Of a stretch of 64,000 bases of DNA, positions 8,352 through 16,992 are shown one piece after another; position 1 is the first letter of the stretch; each line of letters opens with the position of its first letter. Source of the stretch: Calothrix sp. PCC 7103 (GTDB lineage Bacteria > Cyanobacteriota > Cyanobacteriia > Cyanobacteriales > Nostocaceae). The stretch lies in NCBI RefSeq assembly GCF_000331305.1, contig NZ_KB217480.1, forward strand, positions 280,538-344,537, read 5' to 3'. The position numbers and the translations under genes are program-made. The notes beneath the pieces are model-generated. The model ran no database searches. It was not told the origin of the DNA and was given only the letters and a program-made list of their open reading frames with translations.

Positions 8352-8576
8352 ATGAAACAATTGATACTTATATTAGGAATAGGAATTTTACTTATACCTG
8401 TAAAAGTAACTTGCGGTTCTCCTGATGCAAACTGCGCTCAACCACCATTGCCTGGAACCAATAGTCAAGTTAGATATTACTACGAATATGAACCACTGGG
8501 TGTAATGCTAGTAGAGTTAGTGATTCGGCAAAACTTGCCGTTTTATTATTTCAGTGGAACTGAGGATGTGTACTGA
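8352..8576 (+). CDS. Small secreted or membrane-anchored hypothetical protein, 74 residues
   Basis: ATG at 8352. A hydrophobic N-terminus (MKQLILILGIGILLIPVKVT) looks like a signal peptide or single anchor, followed by CGSPDANCAQPP and a tyrosine-rich stretch (RYYYEYEPLG). No family recognised. It starts immediately after the xisH relic, at the left edge of the HIP1-type block. It could be the N-terminal part of a longer broken gene. Confidence 0.4.
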   Translation: MKQLILILGIGILLIPVKVTCGSPDANCAQPPLPGTNSQVRYYYEYEPLGVMLVELVIRQNLPFYYFSGTEDVY

Positions 8577-8846
8577 GTTAAAAATATTATTGGTTAACCC
8601 TAAGCCTTGTTTATGGATAGTTATTTTGTATTAGTAAAATTGTGTTAAGCAATTTCCCTTGGGGGATGCTATGCGTTGGCGTTAGCTTCGCTATACTGCG
8701 TAAACGCGTAGCGTATCGCTTGCGACTCAGCCTCTCGGAACGAGAATCGCTTTTGGTAAAAATTCAATCATCAAAATCAATAATCAATCTAGTGAGTACA
8801 ATTAATGATGTGATTTTCGCACTGTGTAATAAATAGTTAGATAAAA
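8577..8846. repeat. Intergenic palindromic repeat (GCGTTAGC/GCGTAGCG type)
   Basis: No gene supported. About 8660-8755 holds a GC-rich patch with alternating GCGTTGGCGTTAGCTTCGC, TGCGTAAACGCGTAGCG and CTCGGAACGAG segments that can fold on themselves, typical of dispersed palindromic repeats in Nostocales genomes. An open frame across it is considered spurious. Confidence 0.55.
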
Positions 8847-9263
8847 ATGCAGTACATAGTTTCGGCAGTTTATTTTTTTATTCTGGTAATGATGGTGATA
8901 ACGCCATTTGCAATGCCTTTTCTGTTAAGGCGGAAGGGTTATGTGACTAGTTTGCTCTTAAGTAGTTTTCTATCTTTGATGACGTGCGTACTTCTAGTTT
9001 TTTTGTTGGCATATTTGCCAGATTTATATGCCGAACTGCGGCTTGATTATCTGGGTTTTGATTTTGATGGCTGGTCAGACGAAGACCGACTCAGAAAGAT
9101 TGCCCCTGAACTCAGAGACGAAGCTATACAACTTTATCGATCGATTATGGGCATTGGGTGGACTTTGAAAGCTATTATTGGGGCAGTTTTGCTCATCCCT
9201 TATCAAATTGTTGCCTCTGGGTTAGTTTTCATGGTGAGTAAGTCGAAAAAACATGGCAGTTAG
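8847..9263 (+). CDS. Hypothetical membrane protein, 138 residues
   Basis: Three hydrophobic segments: about 5-27 (VSAVYFFILVMMVITPFAMP), 33-58 (TSLLLSSFLSLMTCVLLVFL), and 106-130 (TLKAIIGAVLLIPYQIVASG). Between the second and third is an acidic loop (FDFDGWSDEDRLRKIAPELR). Family unknown. It begins a run of small plus-strand membrane and secreted genes up to 12.7 kb. Confidence 0.6.
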   Translation: MQYIVSAVYFFILVMMVITPFAMPFLLRRKGYVTSLLLSSFLSLMTCVLLVFLLAYLPDLYAELRLDYLGFDFDGWSDEDRLRKIAPELRDEAIQLYRSIMGIGWTLKAIIGAVLLIPYQIVASGLVFMVSKSKKHGS

Positions 9264-9339
9264 CACCTAACCATACCTTACAGTGGACGCGAGGGCGGTG
9301 GCTGTTATACTTGCTAATAATTTTAGTAAATGCAAGACA

Positions 9340-9924
9340 ATGTATCATCAAAATTCAAGACTTCTGGTTTCTCTGATTACCCCATTTTTTGGTGTCATAA
9401 TTCTATTTTTACCAACTATTCCGACTTTGGAGGACGCTAAAGTTGTATTCTCTATAATTATATGGCTACTAAGTTTAATTTTGGGATTTTTATTATTTAA
9501 AAATCCTCAAGATTTACCATCTCAAGATTTCCTATTTAGAAAAAAGCGAATTTTGATTTTTATATACTTATTATTATCGAGTGCGCTATTTTTATTTATC
9601 TCATCCATTGTTTTGATATCGTCTGCATTTGACGCTCCAAGCATTGAAACTTTGGCATCTAAAGACTATCCTACAACGATATATTTATACAACTATACAT
9701 GCTCTCCACCAGATACCTCTACGGGATGTGGTACATACCACGGGGAATTAAAATTTAGAATTAGTTTTACTCCTTTTATGATTACAAAGTTTAATTGTGC
9801 TTGTCTTTTTGGTTCACCAGATCGCGTTGGTGAGTGGGTAACGATTCCCTTGGAAGCAAACCGAGATCGAACAGTATCTGCGATTAAAATTAACTTAAAA
9901 ACTGGCGAGTTTCTTCCAAGATGA
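9340..9924 (+). CDS. Hypothetical membrane protein, about 194 residues
   Basis: The ATG at 9340 is preferred to the GTG at 9283. Three or four transmembrane segments: LVSLITPFFGVIILFLPTI, VFSIIIWLLSLILGFLLFK and ILIFIYLLLSSALFLFISSI. An extracytoplasmic C-terminal domain contains cysteines in YNYTCSPPDTSTGCGTYHG. No known domain. Same strand as its neighbours and possibly co-transcribed. Confidence 0.55.
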   Translation: MYHQNSRLLVSLITPFFGVIILFLPTIPTLEDAKVVFSIIIWLLSLILGFLLFKNPQDLPSQDFLFRKKRILIFIYLLLSSALFLFISSIVLISSAFDAPSIETLASKDYPTTIYLYNYTCSPPDTSTGCGTYHGELKFRISFTPFMITKFNCACLFGSPDRVGEWVTIPLEANRDRTVSAIKINLKTGEFLPR

Positions 9925-10005
9925 ACTGCAAAACTTTAATCGACGAGCCGAATAAGCAAGAAGCAATTACTTTAAAAGTTAAAACAACATTATTCCTTGT
10001 GGCCA

Positions 10006-10479
10006 ATGAAAAAACTTATTCAAATCTCAATTATTGCAATTCTATCACTAGGTTTGATATATTATTTATTACGTATTGCTTTTCCAGTAACCTATATAGT
10101 TGACTGTACTCAAGCTCATAAAATCACCAAAATATCCGATAATTTTATCAGTGGAATTGGCGACCCATCTCCAAAAGAAGCAGAAATTATCGCACAAAAG
10201 TATATCACAAAAGCTTTTTGTCTAAATGACTTAAAAGGTGATTTTAGCTTCAGCCCTAAACCATATTTCTTTAATGCCTCAAACTTAAGTTCTAGGTATC
10301 AAATTGTTGGTTATAGTGGTGCTGGTTTTCGTAGTCCAGGCAATTTACAAGTAAAATTTGACAACGGGACTCTCCTTAATTTTTGCTTTAGCAGGATGGT
10401 AATTAACTGTAATCAAGCTCAAAAATGCGATTGCCCCCATGATTTTAACTGGGAACCCAAACCCAAGCGTTTGCAATAG
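10006..10479 (+). CDS. Hypothetical secreted protein, 157 residues
   Basis: Start chosen at the ATG in MKKLIQISIIAILSLGLIYY, which gives a standard signal peptide or anchor; the frame opens 9 bases earlier. The rest is probably exported, with six cysteines, four of them clustered (CFSRMVINCNQAQKCDC), suggesting disulfides or a small metal site. No family recognised. Confidence 0.55.
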   Translation: MKKLIQISIIAILSLGLIYYLLRIAFPVTYIVDCTQAHKITKISDNFISGIGDPSPKEAEIIAQKYITKAFCLNDLKGDFSFSPKPYFFNASNLSSRYQIVGYSGAGFRSPGNLQVKFDNGTLLNFCFSRMVINCNQAQKCDCPHDFNWEPKPKRLQ

Positions 10480-10552
10480 TAACTCAGGAGAACTATCACA
10501 AAAATATAATGTTTACTAAAAATTAAATTTTGAAATATGGATGATTTGTTAC

Positions 10553-11164
10553 ATGAAAAGATTTAGTACCGCAACAACATATATAACTCTATTTATTTGT
10601 GTCACAATTCTAATTATCAGTATTTACCCTGGTGCATTAGATAGTTTATTTTTTCCAGTTATGCTGGTGTCAATTGTTTGTGTACCATTTGCAGTATTGG
10701 CAATTCTCCTCTGGGGATTGAGAACTTTAGGAAGACGGGGAAATTTGAGAACTGTTAAGCTTCCCTGGCAAACTTTTGTACCCTGGAGAGAAGTTGCTAT
10801 CATTGGAGTGATAGTTTTAGTTTGTTATGTCCTGCTCAAGTTCTACATTCCCCGTCGTTTAGCATTTATGGTATCGCGAACGGCATTTGAACAAGTTCGA
10901 GTACAACATTCTATCTCTGCAAAAAGAAAAATCACATTAAACCGCAAAGTTGGTTTATATGAAGTTGATGAATACGCTATCGACTCCCGTGGTGGTGTAT
11001 ATTTTCGTGTATTATCGGGTGGTGATGGTCTAAGCCCTGATACCATATCCTATGGTTTTGTCCATCAACCGAATCGTGAAGGAAGTCCATTTGGTGCTGC
11101 TCATTACCAAATATTTTACTTGTACGGTGATTGGTATTGGTTTCGTGTATCCGATGATTTTTAG
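10553..11164 (+). CDS. Hypothetical membrane protein, about 203 residues
   Basis: ATG at 10553 (MKRFSTATTYITLFICVTIL). Hydrophobic segments at about 8-28, 37-60 and 85-105 (EVAIIGVIVLVCYVLLKFYI), then a C-terminal soluble domain ending YLYGDWYWFRVSDDF with aromatic-rich beta-like sequence. No known domain. Upstream of the WG-repeat gene on the same strand. Confidence 0.55.
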   Translation: MKRFSTATTYITLFICVTILIISIYPGALDSLFFPVMLVSIVCVPFAVLAILLWGLRTLGRRGNLRTVKLPWQTFVPWREVAIIGVIVLVCYVLLKFYIPRRLAFMVSRTAFEQVRVQHSISAKRKITLNRKVGLYEVDEYAIDSRGGVYFRVLSGGDGLSPDTISYGFVHQPNREGSPFGAAHYQIFYLYGDWYWFRVSDDF

Positions 11165-11227
11165 GGATGACAATTGAGCTAGTTTTGAGCTATGGATAAG
11201 TGGTATTACTACTATTAAGCCATAAAC

Positions 11228-12370
11228 ATGCAATTTCATATTCACCATTCCTTGATTTCGCTAGTAGCGATAACTGGGATAACATTGTTTTCAAGTCCAT
11301 CTTTATCCAGTGATATTCATCAATCAATATCTTCTATCACAGTTAAGTCTGCAAAAGAAGATTCATTGCCCCAGTTATGGGAGGTAAAAATCAACGGGAA
11401 ATATGGATATATCGATCGCACTGGGAAATTAGTGGTTAAACCCCAGTTTGATTATGCTTGGTCGTTTTATGAGGGATTAGCTCAAGTCCAAGTGGGTCAG
11501 AAATGGGGATATATTGACCACACAGGTAAATTAACTATTAAAACACAATTTGATGATTGCGATCGCTTCTTGAGTGGTTTTGCTAAAGTCGAAGTTGGTA
11601 AAAAGTGGGGAATCATAGATAGTAAGGGTCAGTTTGTAGTTAAACCACAGTTTGATAATATTGAATATTTTGTCAATGGTTTTGCTTTAGTTGCTATTGG
11701 TAAAAAATGGGGATTCGTTGATAATAAGGGTAAATTAGCCATCAAACCTCAATTTGACAGCGCTTGGTCATTCTTTGAGGGTTTAGCAGCATTTCAAATT
11801 GGTAAAAAATGGGGATTTGTTGATAACAAAGGTAAATTAGTAATTAAACCTCAGTTTGATACTGCTTGGTCATTTTCTAAGGGTTTGGCAGTAGTACAAG
11901 TTGGTAAAAAATGGGGATTTGTTGATAACAAAGGTAAATTAGTAATTAAACCTCAGTTTGATGCAGCTTGGTCATTTTATGAAGATTTAGCAGCAGTCCA
12001 AATTGGAGAAAAATGGGGATATATTGACCGCACTGGTAAATTAGTTATTAAACCCCAGTTTGATATGACTTGGGTTTTTGCAAATGGTTTAGCACAAGTA
12101 GTAGTTAGGGGAAAATCGGGATATATTGACCGTACAGGAAAACGAGTGATTGAAGCAAAGTTTGATAAAATTGGTGATTTCTCCGAGGGATTAGCAGATG
12201 TACAAATTGGAGAAAAATGGGGATATATTGACCACACTGGTAACTTAGTTATTGCACCACAGTTCGATAGTGCTTATTCCTTCTCTAACGGTTTAGCGAA
12301 AGTGAAAGTTGGAGAAACATCTGGATATATAGATCGCGCTGGTAAATATATTTGGCAACCAACCCAGTAA
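11228..12370 (+). CDS. Secreted WG-repeat protein
   Basis: 380 residues with a signal peptide (LISLVAITGITLFSSPSLSS) followed by nine full WG/KWG repeats and a final partial one. Each unit reads like KWGFVDNKGKLVIKPQFD plus an aromatic and FSxGLAxVxxG spacer. Units 4-6 are the most alike, pointing to recent duplication. WG repeats form beta-propeller-like or extended structures in bacterial surface and secreted proteins; the function is unproven. A canonical HIP1 octamer GCGATCGC is inside the gene (about 11559). Confidence 0.9.
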   Translation: MQFHIHHSLISLVAITGITLFSSPSLSSDIHQSISSITVKSAKEDSLPQLWEVKINGKYGYIDRTGKLVVKPQFDYAWSFYEGLAQVQVGQKWGYIDHTGKLTIKTQFDDCDRFLSGFAKVEVGKKWGIIDSKGQFVVKPQFDNIEYFVNGFALVAIGKKWGFVDNKGKLAIKPQFDSAWSFFEGLAAFQIGKKWGFVDNKGKLVIKPQFDTAWSFSKGLAVVQVGKKWGFVDNKGKLVIKPQFDAAWSFYEDLAAVQIGEKWGYIDRTGKLVIKPQFDMTWVFANGLAQVVVRGKSGYIDRTGKRVIEAKFDKIGDFSEGLADVQIGEKWGYIDHTGNLVIAPQFDSAYSFSNGLAKVKVGETSGYIDRAGKYIWQPTQ

Positions 12371-12419
12371 TTATATAATTTTCAACAGATTTGAATCCGA
12401 AATATTGCGAGGTAATGAG

Positions 12420-12737
12420 ATGACAATAGAGATGGGAATTCTCCAAATTAATACCGGGAATTATGAGGTAATTCCTGTTGCAACTAGCAAAATTTTTTAC
12501 CAATTTTGGTTACCTGCTTGTAAGTATCTTGGGTTACAACTCATCAGTCATTTTCATGATGGCTATTTAAATGTCGTCTCAGTAGAAGATGTTCCTAAAA
12601 TTGTAGAAGAATTAATTTGTTTATATTCTTATACTTTAGAGCAAGAAAATTTAGCTTTTATGAGCGAGAGGATAGAACGTATAATCCAGGTATTTAAAAC
12701 AACAGATACGACATCCTATGAATATGATTTTGGATAA
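12420..12737 (+). CDS. Hypothetical protein, 105 residues
   Basis: ATG at 12420 preceded by GAGGTAATGAG. The protein (MTIEMGILQINTGNYEVIPV) is small, soluble and mixed alpha/beta with a helical C-terminal half (ERIERIIQVFKTTDTTSYEY). Length and location among SMI1-type genes fit an immunity-like protein, but no family is recognised. Confidence 0.5.
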   Translation: MTIEMGILQINTGNYEVIPVATSKIFYQFWLPACKYLGLQLISHFHDGYLNVVSVEDVPKIVEELICLYSYTLEQENLAFMSERIERIIQVFKTTDTTSYEYDFG

Positions 12738-12770
12738 TGAATGTAATTTTAAAGATTGATATTTTATAAA

Positions 12771-12854
12771 ATGATAAAACTAACCAAGGAACAAATCCTA
12801 GAATTTTTAGCGGAATTAGCAGCACCTGTTAGTCCGGAAATTTTTGCAATTTAA
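12771..12854 (+). other. 27-codon open frame, possible gene start remnant
   Basis: Encodes MIKLTKEQILEFLAELAAP plus eight residues and stops at the 3' end of the converging SMI1 gene. The amphipathic helix looks like a true protein start cut short. Could be a microprotein or a truncated gene; evidence is weak. Confidence 0.25.
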
Positions 12855-14095
12855 GGATACAGTATATGATATATGTACTCCAGTCTTTCTAAAATTCGTT
12901 GTGTTCGCGCCTCAGCTTGCTGTGCATTAAACCCAAAGTTATACCGCATTTTACCCATGTTCTCTATTCGCCATTGGTTGATTTTATAATCGATTTCATG
13001 TCTGATTAACCTTACTTGCTCATTTGTGAGTTCGGGATCGATGTCGAGTCCAATCGCTTCTACTAAGAGTCTGGCAACATTCACTGAGTGAAAGTATGGA
13101 TAATCTCGAATTAATTTCCCAGAGCGAAGAAAATCCAGTAATCCTTCAATTGTTGGTAACGCATATTGAATATCATCCAGAAAATCCTTGAGCCATTTTT
13201 CTGGAGAAAACTCACAAAAACAAATCTCATCGTCCTGGATTTCAACCTCGTAACCTTCCTGGGTAAGAAACAAATCCCGCACAGGATTATCCCAATCGAC
13301 AATTCGTAACAACCCTGGATATTGCCGTTCTCCTGGATGTTTGAGCCAATCCCTCGACTTTGCTGCTTTTAATTTTGCGAGGAGCTCAGGTAAAGGCTGA
13401 TTCCATAGTTCCGCAGAATTGTTTGCCATAACTTCCTCAATCGACCAGTAATCTCCTAGTCGTTCCCAATTACCACCATTACAGACTTCTAGCAAAAATG
13501 TTCTGTAAACTTCAGGCAGTTTAATTTCATGTTGTGCTTCTAACGCGCTCAACTTTGCTTCAGAACCGATTGGCAGATTAGTCGTGATTTCTGCATAGCG
13601 ATTGTAAGGATCGAATTTTCGCAATCGATCGAGGGTGACGTGAATTTGTTCGGGAACGCTTAACCATTTTCGTAGGGGTAATTGGCAACCGAAATGACGC
13701 TCCACTTTATAAATGTCTAGATCGTACACCCTCACCCTCGCTTGCCAACCCTCAAATGGGATTACATCGCGTTCGCACTGAATTTGTAACTGAGTCAATG
13801 CCTGACACAATTGCTCTGCCTCAGCATCAGTTTGAAATAGCCCCACACAATGGGGATGCTTGATTCTCTTGATCTCCCGATACATAAACTCACAAGCTTC
13901 TGCCTCATCCGTAAATTCAAACAACAGTTGTTGAACTGCACCACGCTCGGTATAAACGACTTGCCAGTTATCATCCCTTTGAATCAAGCAAATCTCATCA
14001 TCACCGAAGGAGCGAATCTGATACTTGCGACAGCCTTCGCCCCAAAGTTTAAGATCGAGTAACTCTGCATTCAAATATTGAACATATTCCCACAT
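12851..14095 (-). CDS. SMI1/KNR4-family protein with an N-terminal extension
   Basis: 414 residues. Residues about 150-310 carry the SMI1/KNR4 pattern: KLSALEAQHEIKLPEVYRTF, LLEVCNGGNWERLGDYWSIE, and later GLLRIVDWDNPVRDLFLTQE. The family occurs widely as immunity proteins for polymorphic and contact-dependent toxins. The 150 residues before it, including DEICLIQRDDNWQVVYTERG, and the helical C-terminus have no name. It is the last gene of a minus-strand operon; its ATG lies 2 bp after the stop of the 59-residue ORF. No toxin gene is adjacent, so an orphan immunity or regulatory role is inferred. Confidence 0.75.
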   Translation of the reverse strand: MWEYVQYLNAELLDLKLWGEGCRKYQIRSFGDDEICLIQRDDNWQVVYTERGAVQQLLFEFTDEAEACEFMYREIKRIKHPHCVGLFQTDAEAEQLCQALTQLQIQCERDVIPFEGWQARVRVYDLDIYKVERHFGCQLPLRKWLSVPEQIHVTLDRLRKFDPYNRYAEITTNLPIGSEAKLSALEAQHEIKLPEVYRTFLLEVCNGGNWERLGDYWSIEEVMANNSAELWNQPLPELLAKLKAAKSRDWLKHPGERQYPGLLRIVDWDNPVRDLFLTQEGYEVEIQDDEICFCEFSPEKWLKDFLDDIQYALPTIEGLLDFLRSGKLIRDYPYFHSVNVARLLVEAIGLDIDPELTNEQVRLIRHEIDYKINQWRIENMGKMRYNFGFNAQQAEARTQRILERLEYIYHILYP

Positions 14096-14097
14096 AA

Positions 14098-14277
14098 TTA
14101 TGACTTCCCTTGTTCTACACGAAAAAGCCGGAGGAAGTCCCCATCAAACCATTCCCCATAGTTAAATCGCAGTTCCCCCGATAGTAGCATCTGCCCTCGA
14201 CAGTAGAGAAAGTAGGTTTCTTTCGCTAGTGTATATCCATCAATTAGAACAAAGGTTTTTTCATGCTTATCGATCAT
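14098..14277 (-). CDS. Small ORF of 59 residues within the SMI1 operon
   Basis: The minus-strand frame begins ATGATCGATAAG at 14277, its start overlapping the stop codon of the upstream SMI1 gene, and ends 2 bp before the next gene's ATG. The protein starts MIDKHEKTFVLIDGYTLAKE and contains GQMLLSGELRFNYGEWFDGD. Exact tiling between two genes on the same strand is the main evidence. No family recognised. It may be a piece of a larger immunity domain or a genuine small protein. Confidence 0.6.
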   Translation of the reverse strand: MIDKHEKTFVLIDGYTLAKETYFLYCRGQMLLSGELRFNYGEWFDGDFLRLFRVEQGKS

Positions 14278-15001
14278 CCAGCAACTCTCGTTTTTTCTCT
14301 AAAGGAATTGTAGGGCAATTTTCAATAAACTGCTTCAACCTAGCCTCGGACAAACCCATAAAATATCCTTGGAAGAGAAGATACGGACTTTGTTCAGAAT
14401 TGAGAATTGAGATCGATTTTTCAATTTCGCAAATCTCATTATTTAAGAAATTGAGATGCATTTGTAACCATTGCTTCGGCGTATAGCGTTCCATCACAAC
14501 ATAAGTCAACAACGGTTGTAAGCAGATTTCAATTTTCACTTCATGTCCTTCTTGTGTCAGAAACAATCCGTAAGTCTCTTGTTCTGGAGGATACAACCCA
14601 ATTCGCAATAATCCAGGAAGGGCGTTAATCTTCAGGAGATAGGGTAACTCGACTGCATCAGATTGTTTTCCTGTTGCCAGAAATTGGCGAACGAAATCAG
14701 GCGGTGACTGATGCCATAACTGTGTAGAATTATGCTGTATGATTTCATCAAATGTCATCCAGCGATCTCGCTCGGCACAATCCGCCCAACACCCTCCATT
14801 TCCCACCTCTAGCAAAAAAGCAGCATAGGCGAATGGTAGCTGAATTTCCAATGCTTTTAGAATCGCCATGAGTCCAAGCGGTGGATTTAAGTCTATTGCC
14901 AAACACATTCCATCTGGATCGAGGTATTTCAACCGATCCAGTGCGAAACGAATCTCCCTAGCAACTTCAATCATTGCAGTTTGATGGGCGGTTAAATACA
15001 T
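14267..15001 (-). CDS. SMI1/KNR4-family protein, 244 residues
   Basis: Close in pattern to the 12851-14095 gene: ALEIQLPFAYAAFLLEVGNG followed by a tryptophan and acidic loop, MTFDEIIQHNSTQLWHQSPP, and GLLRIGLYPPEQETYGLFLT. Similar motifs in the two genes indicate paralogues from duplication and divergence. It overlaps the upstream gene by 10 bp and the downstream 59-residue ORF by 11 bp, so the operon is translationally coupled. SMI1 proteins often neutralise secreted toxins; the target is unknown. Confidence 0.75.
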   Translation of the reverse strand: MYLTAHQTAMIEVAREIRFALDRLKYLDPDGMCLAIDLNPPLGLMAILKALEIQLPFAYAAFLLEVGNGGCWADCAERDRWMTFDEIIQHNSTQLWHQSPPDFVRQFLATGKQSDAVELPYLLKINALPGLLRIGLYPPEQETYGLFLTQEGHEVKIEICLQPLLTYVVMERYTPKQWLQMHLNFLNNEICEIEKSISILNSEQSPYLLFQGYFMGLSEARLKQFIENCPTIPLEKKRELLDDR

Positions 15002-15480
15002 AGCTCTAACCCAGAGACTTGCTCCAAAAACATAGTAGCAAAGGATTCACAACGAGGCATGATTTTTGGAAGTTCAGCCCGTAGCAGGGAAATGGCAGCA
15101 TCAACATCCTCACAATTGCAGTATAAATGTTCTAAATGATACCCTAGTAAAGCTTCAGGGATTTCCGTACTCCCACAACAATTGTGAGAAACCCAGGCAA
15201 TGAAGGATTGTCTTGAGCCATCGCATTCGAGATTCAACAAATAAGCTCGAATAAAAAATTCCTCTGAGTAGCCAAGCGCAATTGGAAGCGTTTCAATCAA
15301 CCCTTGTTTGAGGCACACTTTAGCACCTTTAGTGGCAATTTCCAGTAAATCATCAGCAGGTTTTTCAATCGCCAAAATCTGAGCATCAGCCCAAGCAATT
15401 AAGCTCTGCTCGGACACCAACCCAATATTCCAAAGGGTGAGTGCGATTGCTAAAGAACTTGGATTTTCTGCTGACCCCAT
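14992..15480 (-). CDS. Hypothetical protein, first gene of the SMI1 operon
   Basis: 162 residues from the ATG at 15480; the frame could extend to a TTG at 15525, but MGSAENPSSLAIALTLWNIG is the better start. All-helical, with pairs such as LIAWADAQILAIEKPADDLL and HLYCNCEDVDAAISLLRAEL. Position and coupling suggest an immunity-type protein like its neighbours; no family assigned. Confidence 0.6.
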   Translation of the reverse strand: MGSAENPSSLAIALTLWNIGLVSEQSLIAWADAQILAIEKPADDLLEIATKGAKVCLKQGLIETLPIALGYSEEFFIRAYLLNLECDGSRQSFIAWVSHNCCGSTEIPEALLGYHLEHLYCNCEDVDAAISLLRAELPKIMPRCESFATMFLEQVSGLELCI

Positions 15481-15604
15481 ATACCCATCTCGGTAAAACA
15501 ATGGTATATTATTATGCCACGGCAAGAGAGTAGCAGACTAGGCTGTGTATTTTGTCTGAAGGGGTGACAACCAGATTTTTGATTTTGCTGTATGTATACA
15601 TAAA

Positions 15605-15618
15605 GGTGCAAGATATTA
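15605..15618. repeat. Solitary MITE-type end
   Basis: GGTGCAAGATATTA matches the 14-bp ends of the MITEs at 3392-3545 and 56981-57133. No partner end was found within a few hundred bases, so this is either a relic end or chance. Confidence 0.35.
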
Positions 15619-15649
15619 AGTTAACCTAAATTAGAATTTATTAGCTCAA

Positions 15650-16075
15650 ATGTTCTCAAAACTAAGATGGCGATTGCTGCTTTTCATATTTCCCTTGCTA
15701 ATCGGCGGAATTTATCTGCTGCAACCGGCTCCCCCTGCACCTTGTGGAAGCCTGAAAAAATTTGGCGCCATCGAGCAAGAAGGACGCTGCATCATCAATC
15801 GTAACGTTACCCTGGAAGGCAATCTCAAGCGACTACCCAATCAACTAACTATCAAAGGCAACCTAAATATTAGCGGTACGCACATTGAAGAACTGTCCAG
15901 TGCAATGGTGGTTGAAGGAAACCTTTTTTTGTACAAAACTAGCATTGCCAAACTCCCCCCAGATTTGCAGGTTCAAGGAAACTTCGATCAATATGGTGGA
16001 TTTGGTTCTCCAGGGGTTAAATGTAATGCAATCCCTAAAACTGCTTTGATCAAAGGGAATCGCAATTGTCACTAA
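15650..16075 (+). CDS. Secreted protein with leucine-rich-like GNL repeats
   Basis: 141 residues. N-terminal signal anchor (RLLLFIFPLLIGGIYLLQPA), then about three repeats of roughly 22 residues of the form LEGNLKRLPNQLTIKGNLNI, SGTHIEELSSAMVVEGNLFL, YKTSIAKLPPDLQVQGNF. This pattern resembles short leucine-rich or polymerised beta-solenoid repeats in bacterial exported proteins. Conserved cysteines near both ends (PCGSL and GVKCNAI) may form a disulfide. Function unknown. Confidence 0.6.
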   Translation: MFSKLRWRLLLFIFPLLIGGIYLLQPAPPAPCGSLKKFGAIEQEGRCIINRNVTLEGNLKRLPNQLTIKGNLNISGTHIEELSSAMVVEGNLFLYKTSIAKLPPDLQVQGNFDQYGGFGSPGVKCNAIPKTALIKGNRNCH

Positions 16076-16112
16076 TTGCGATCGTTCTCCTCACTGCCAA
16101 TCGTTTGAAGTC

Positions 16113-16235
16113 ATAAACTAGCATTATTTTCCTCTTTATCGAGTATTCATCATTGCTTTTATATGGCACAAAAGCCCCAGATTTAAACGATTTGGGCATT
16201 GCCTACTTCTGGTTTGACTGCCAAAAAACTGTGAC
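16113..16235 (-). pseudogene. Short fragment of an LprI-like gene (duplicate copy 1)
   Basis: These 123 bp repeat 16971-17093 in the same orientation with about ten mismatches. Read on the minus strand they encode FFGSQTRSRQCPNRLNLG and end KAMMNTR with a stop, as in the longer fragment. The two copies flank the gene at 16321-16914. Confidence 0.8.
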
Positions 16236-16320
16236 TATTATCAGAATTATATTTGATGATAGCTAATATCTCCAACTTGGTTTTCTGGATTGCTTATATA
16301 TTTTCACGAAAATTTTTTAT

Positions 16321-16914
16321 ATGAATACTCAAAAGAATATCAATGTTTCTCCCATAAATCGTCCCACTTTCTACATATACATACTATCTATATTCGGTTT
16401 TATATCCTTGATATGCTTGATTTGGTTATCGGGAAATTCTAAATATTCACTCAGAGGAGGCTTATTTAGTAGTTTTTTATTTACGATTTTAGTCCTAAGT
16501 ATTTCTATTACAGCAGTGATTCTAATTTTTAAATCAAAATTGTCTCGGTGGTTAAAATTCGTATTGTCTATACCTCAATTCTTGGGGATAACGCCCTTAA
16601 CTTTATTTATTGTTCAATTGTTTGTAGTAATTTTTATTTTTGGAGCAGGATGTAGAACTGACTTTGTTTCTCCTAGTGGGAAAAAATCTATCGCAATTAG
16701 CGAGTCATGTTATATGGACTGTTCTCATACTGTTTTTAGACATTATTGGATATTGGAAAAAGAAATCGGCTCAATTTCCAATAATTCCAAGAGAAGATGC
16801 AAAACAGAGGATGAGTTCCAAGTAATTTGGGAGTCTGATGAAACGGCAATTAGATTGAAAGAAAATAATAATTATCCTCAATCTCAATTAAAAGGAAGTT
16901 TATTAATAGATTGA
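16321..16914 (+). CDS. Hypothetical membrane protein, 197 residues
   Basis: Three or four transmembrane segments: FYIYILSIFGFISLICLIWL, FLFTILVLSISITAVILIFK and PLTLFIVQLFVVIFIFGAGC. A C-terminal domain follows, with several cysteines (AISESCYMDCSHTVFRHYWI). The end DETAIRLKENNNYPQSQL is soluble. Family unknown. It lies between two direct copies of an LprI-like gene fragment, so it probably arrived by, or was bracketed by, a duplication. Confidence 0.55.
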   Translation: MNTQKNINVSPINRPTFYIYILSIFGFISLICLIWLSGNSKYSLRGGLFSSFLFTILVLSISITAVILIFKSKLSRWLKFVLSIPQFLGITPLTLFIVQLFVVIFIFGAGCRTDFVSPSGKKSIAISESCYMDCSHTVFRHYWILEKEIGSISNNSKRRCKTEDEFQVIWESDETAIRLKENNNYPQSQLKGSLLID

Positions 16915-16992
16915 CTTGAATTGCAAGAGGGAGCAACGCTATTTGATATCGAAAAATTTCTAGGAAGTAATAAACTAGTATTATTTTCCTCT

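Noticed and set aside
8642-8836. 64-codon frame across the palindromic repeat
   Set aside because: The sequence is a dispersed GCGTAGCG-type repeat; the frame has no protein-like features.
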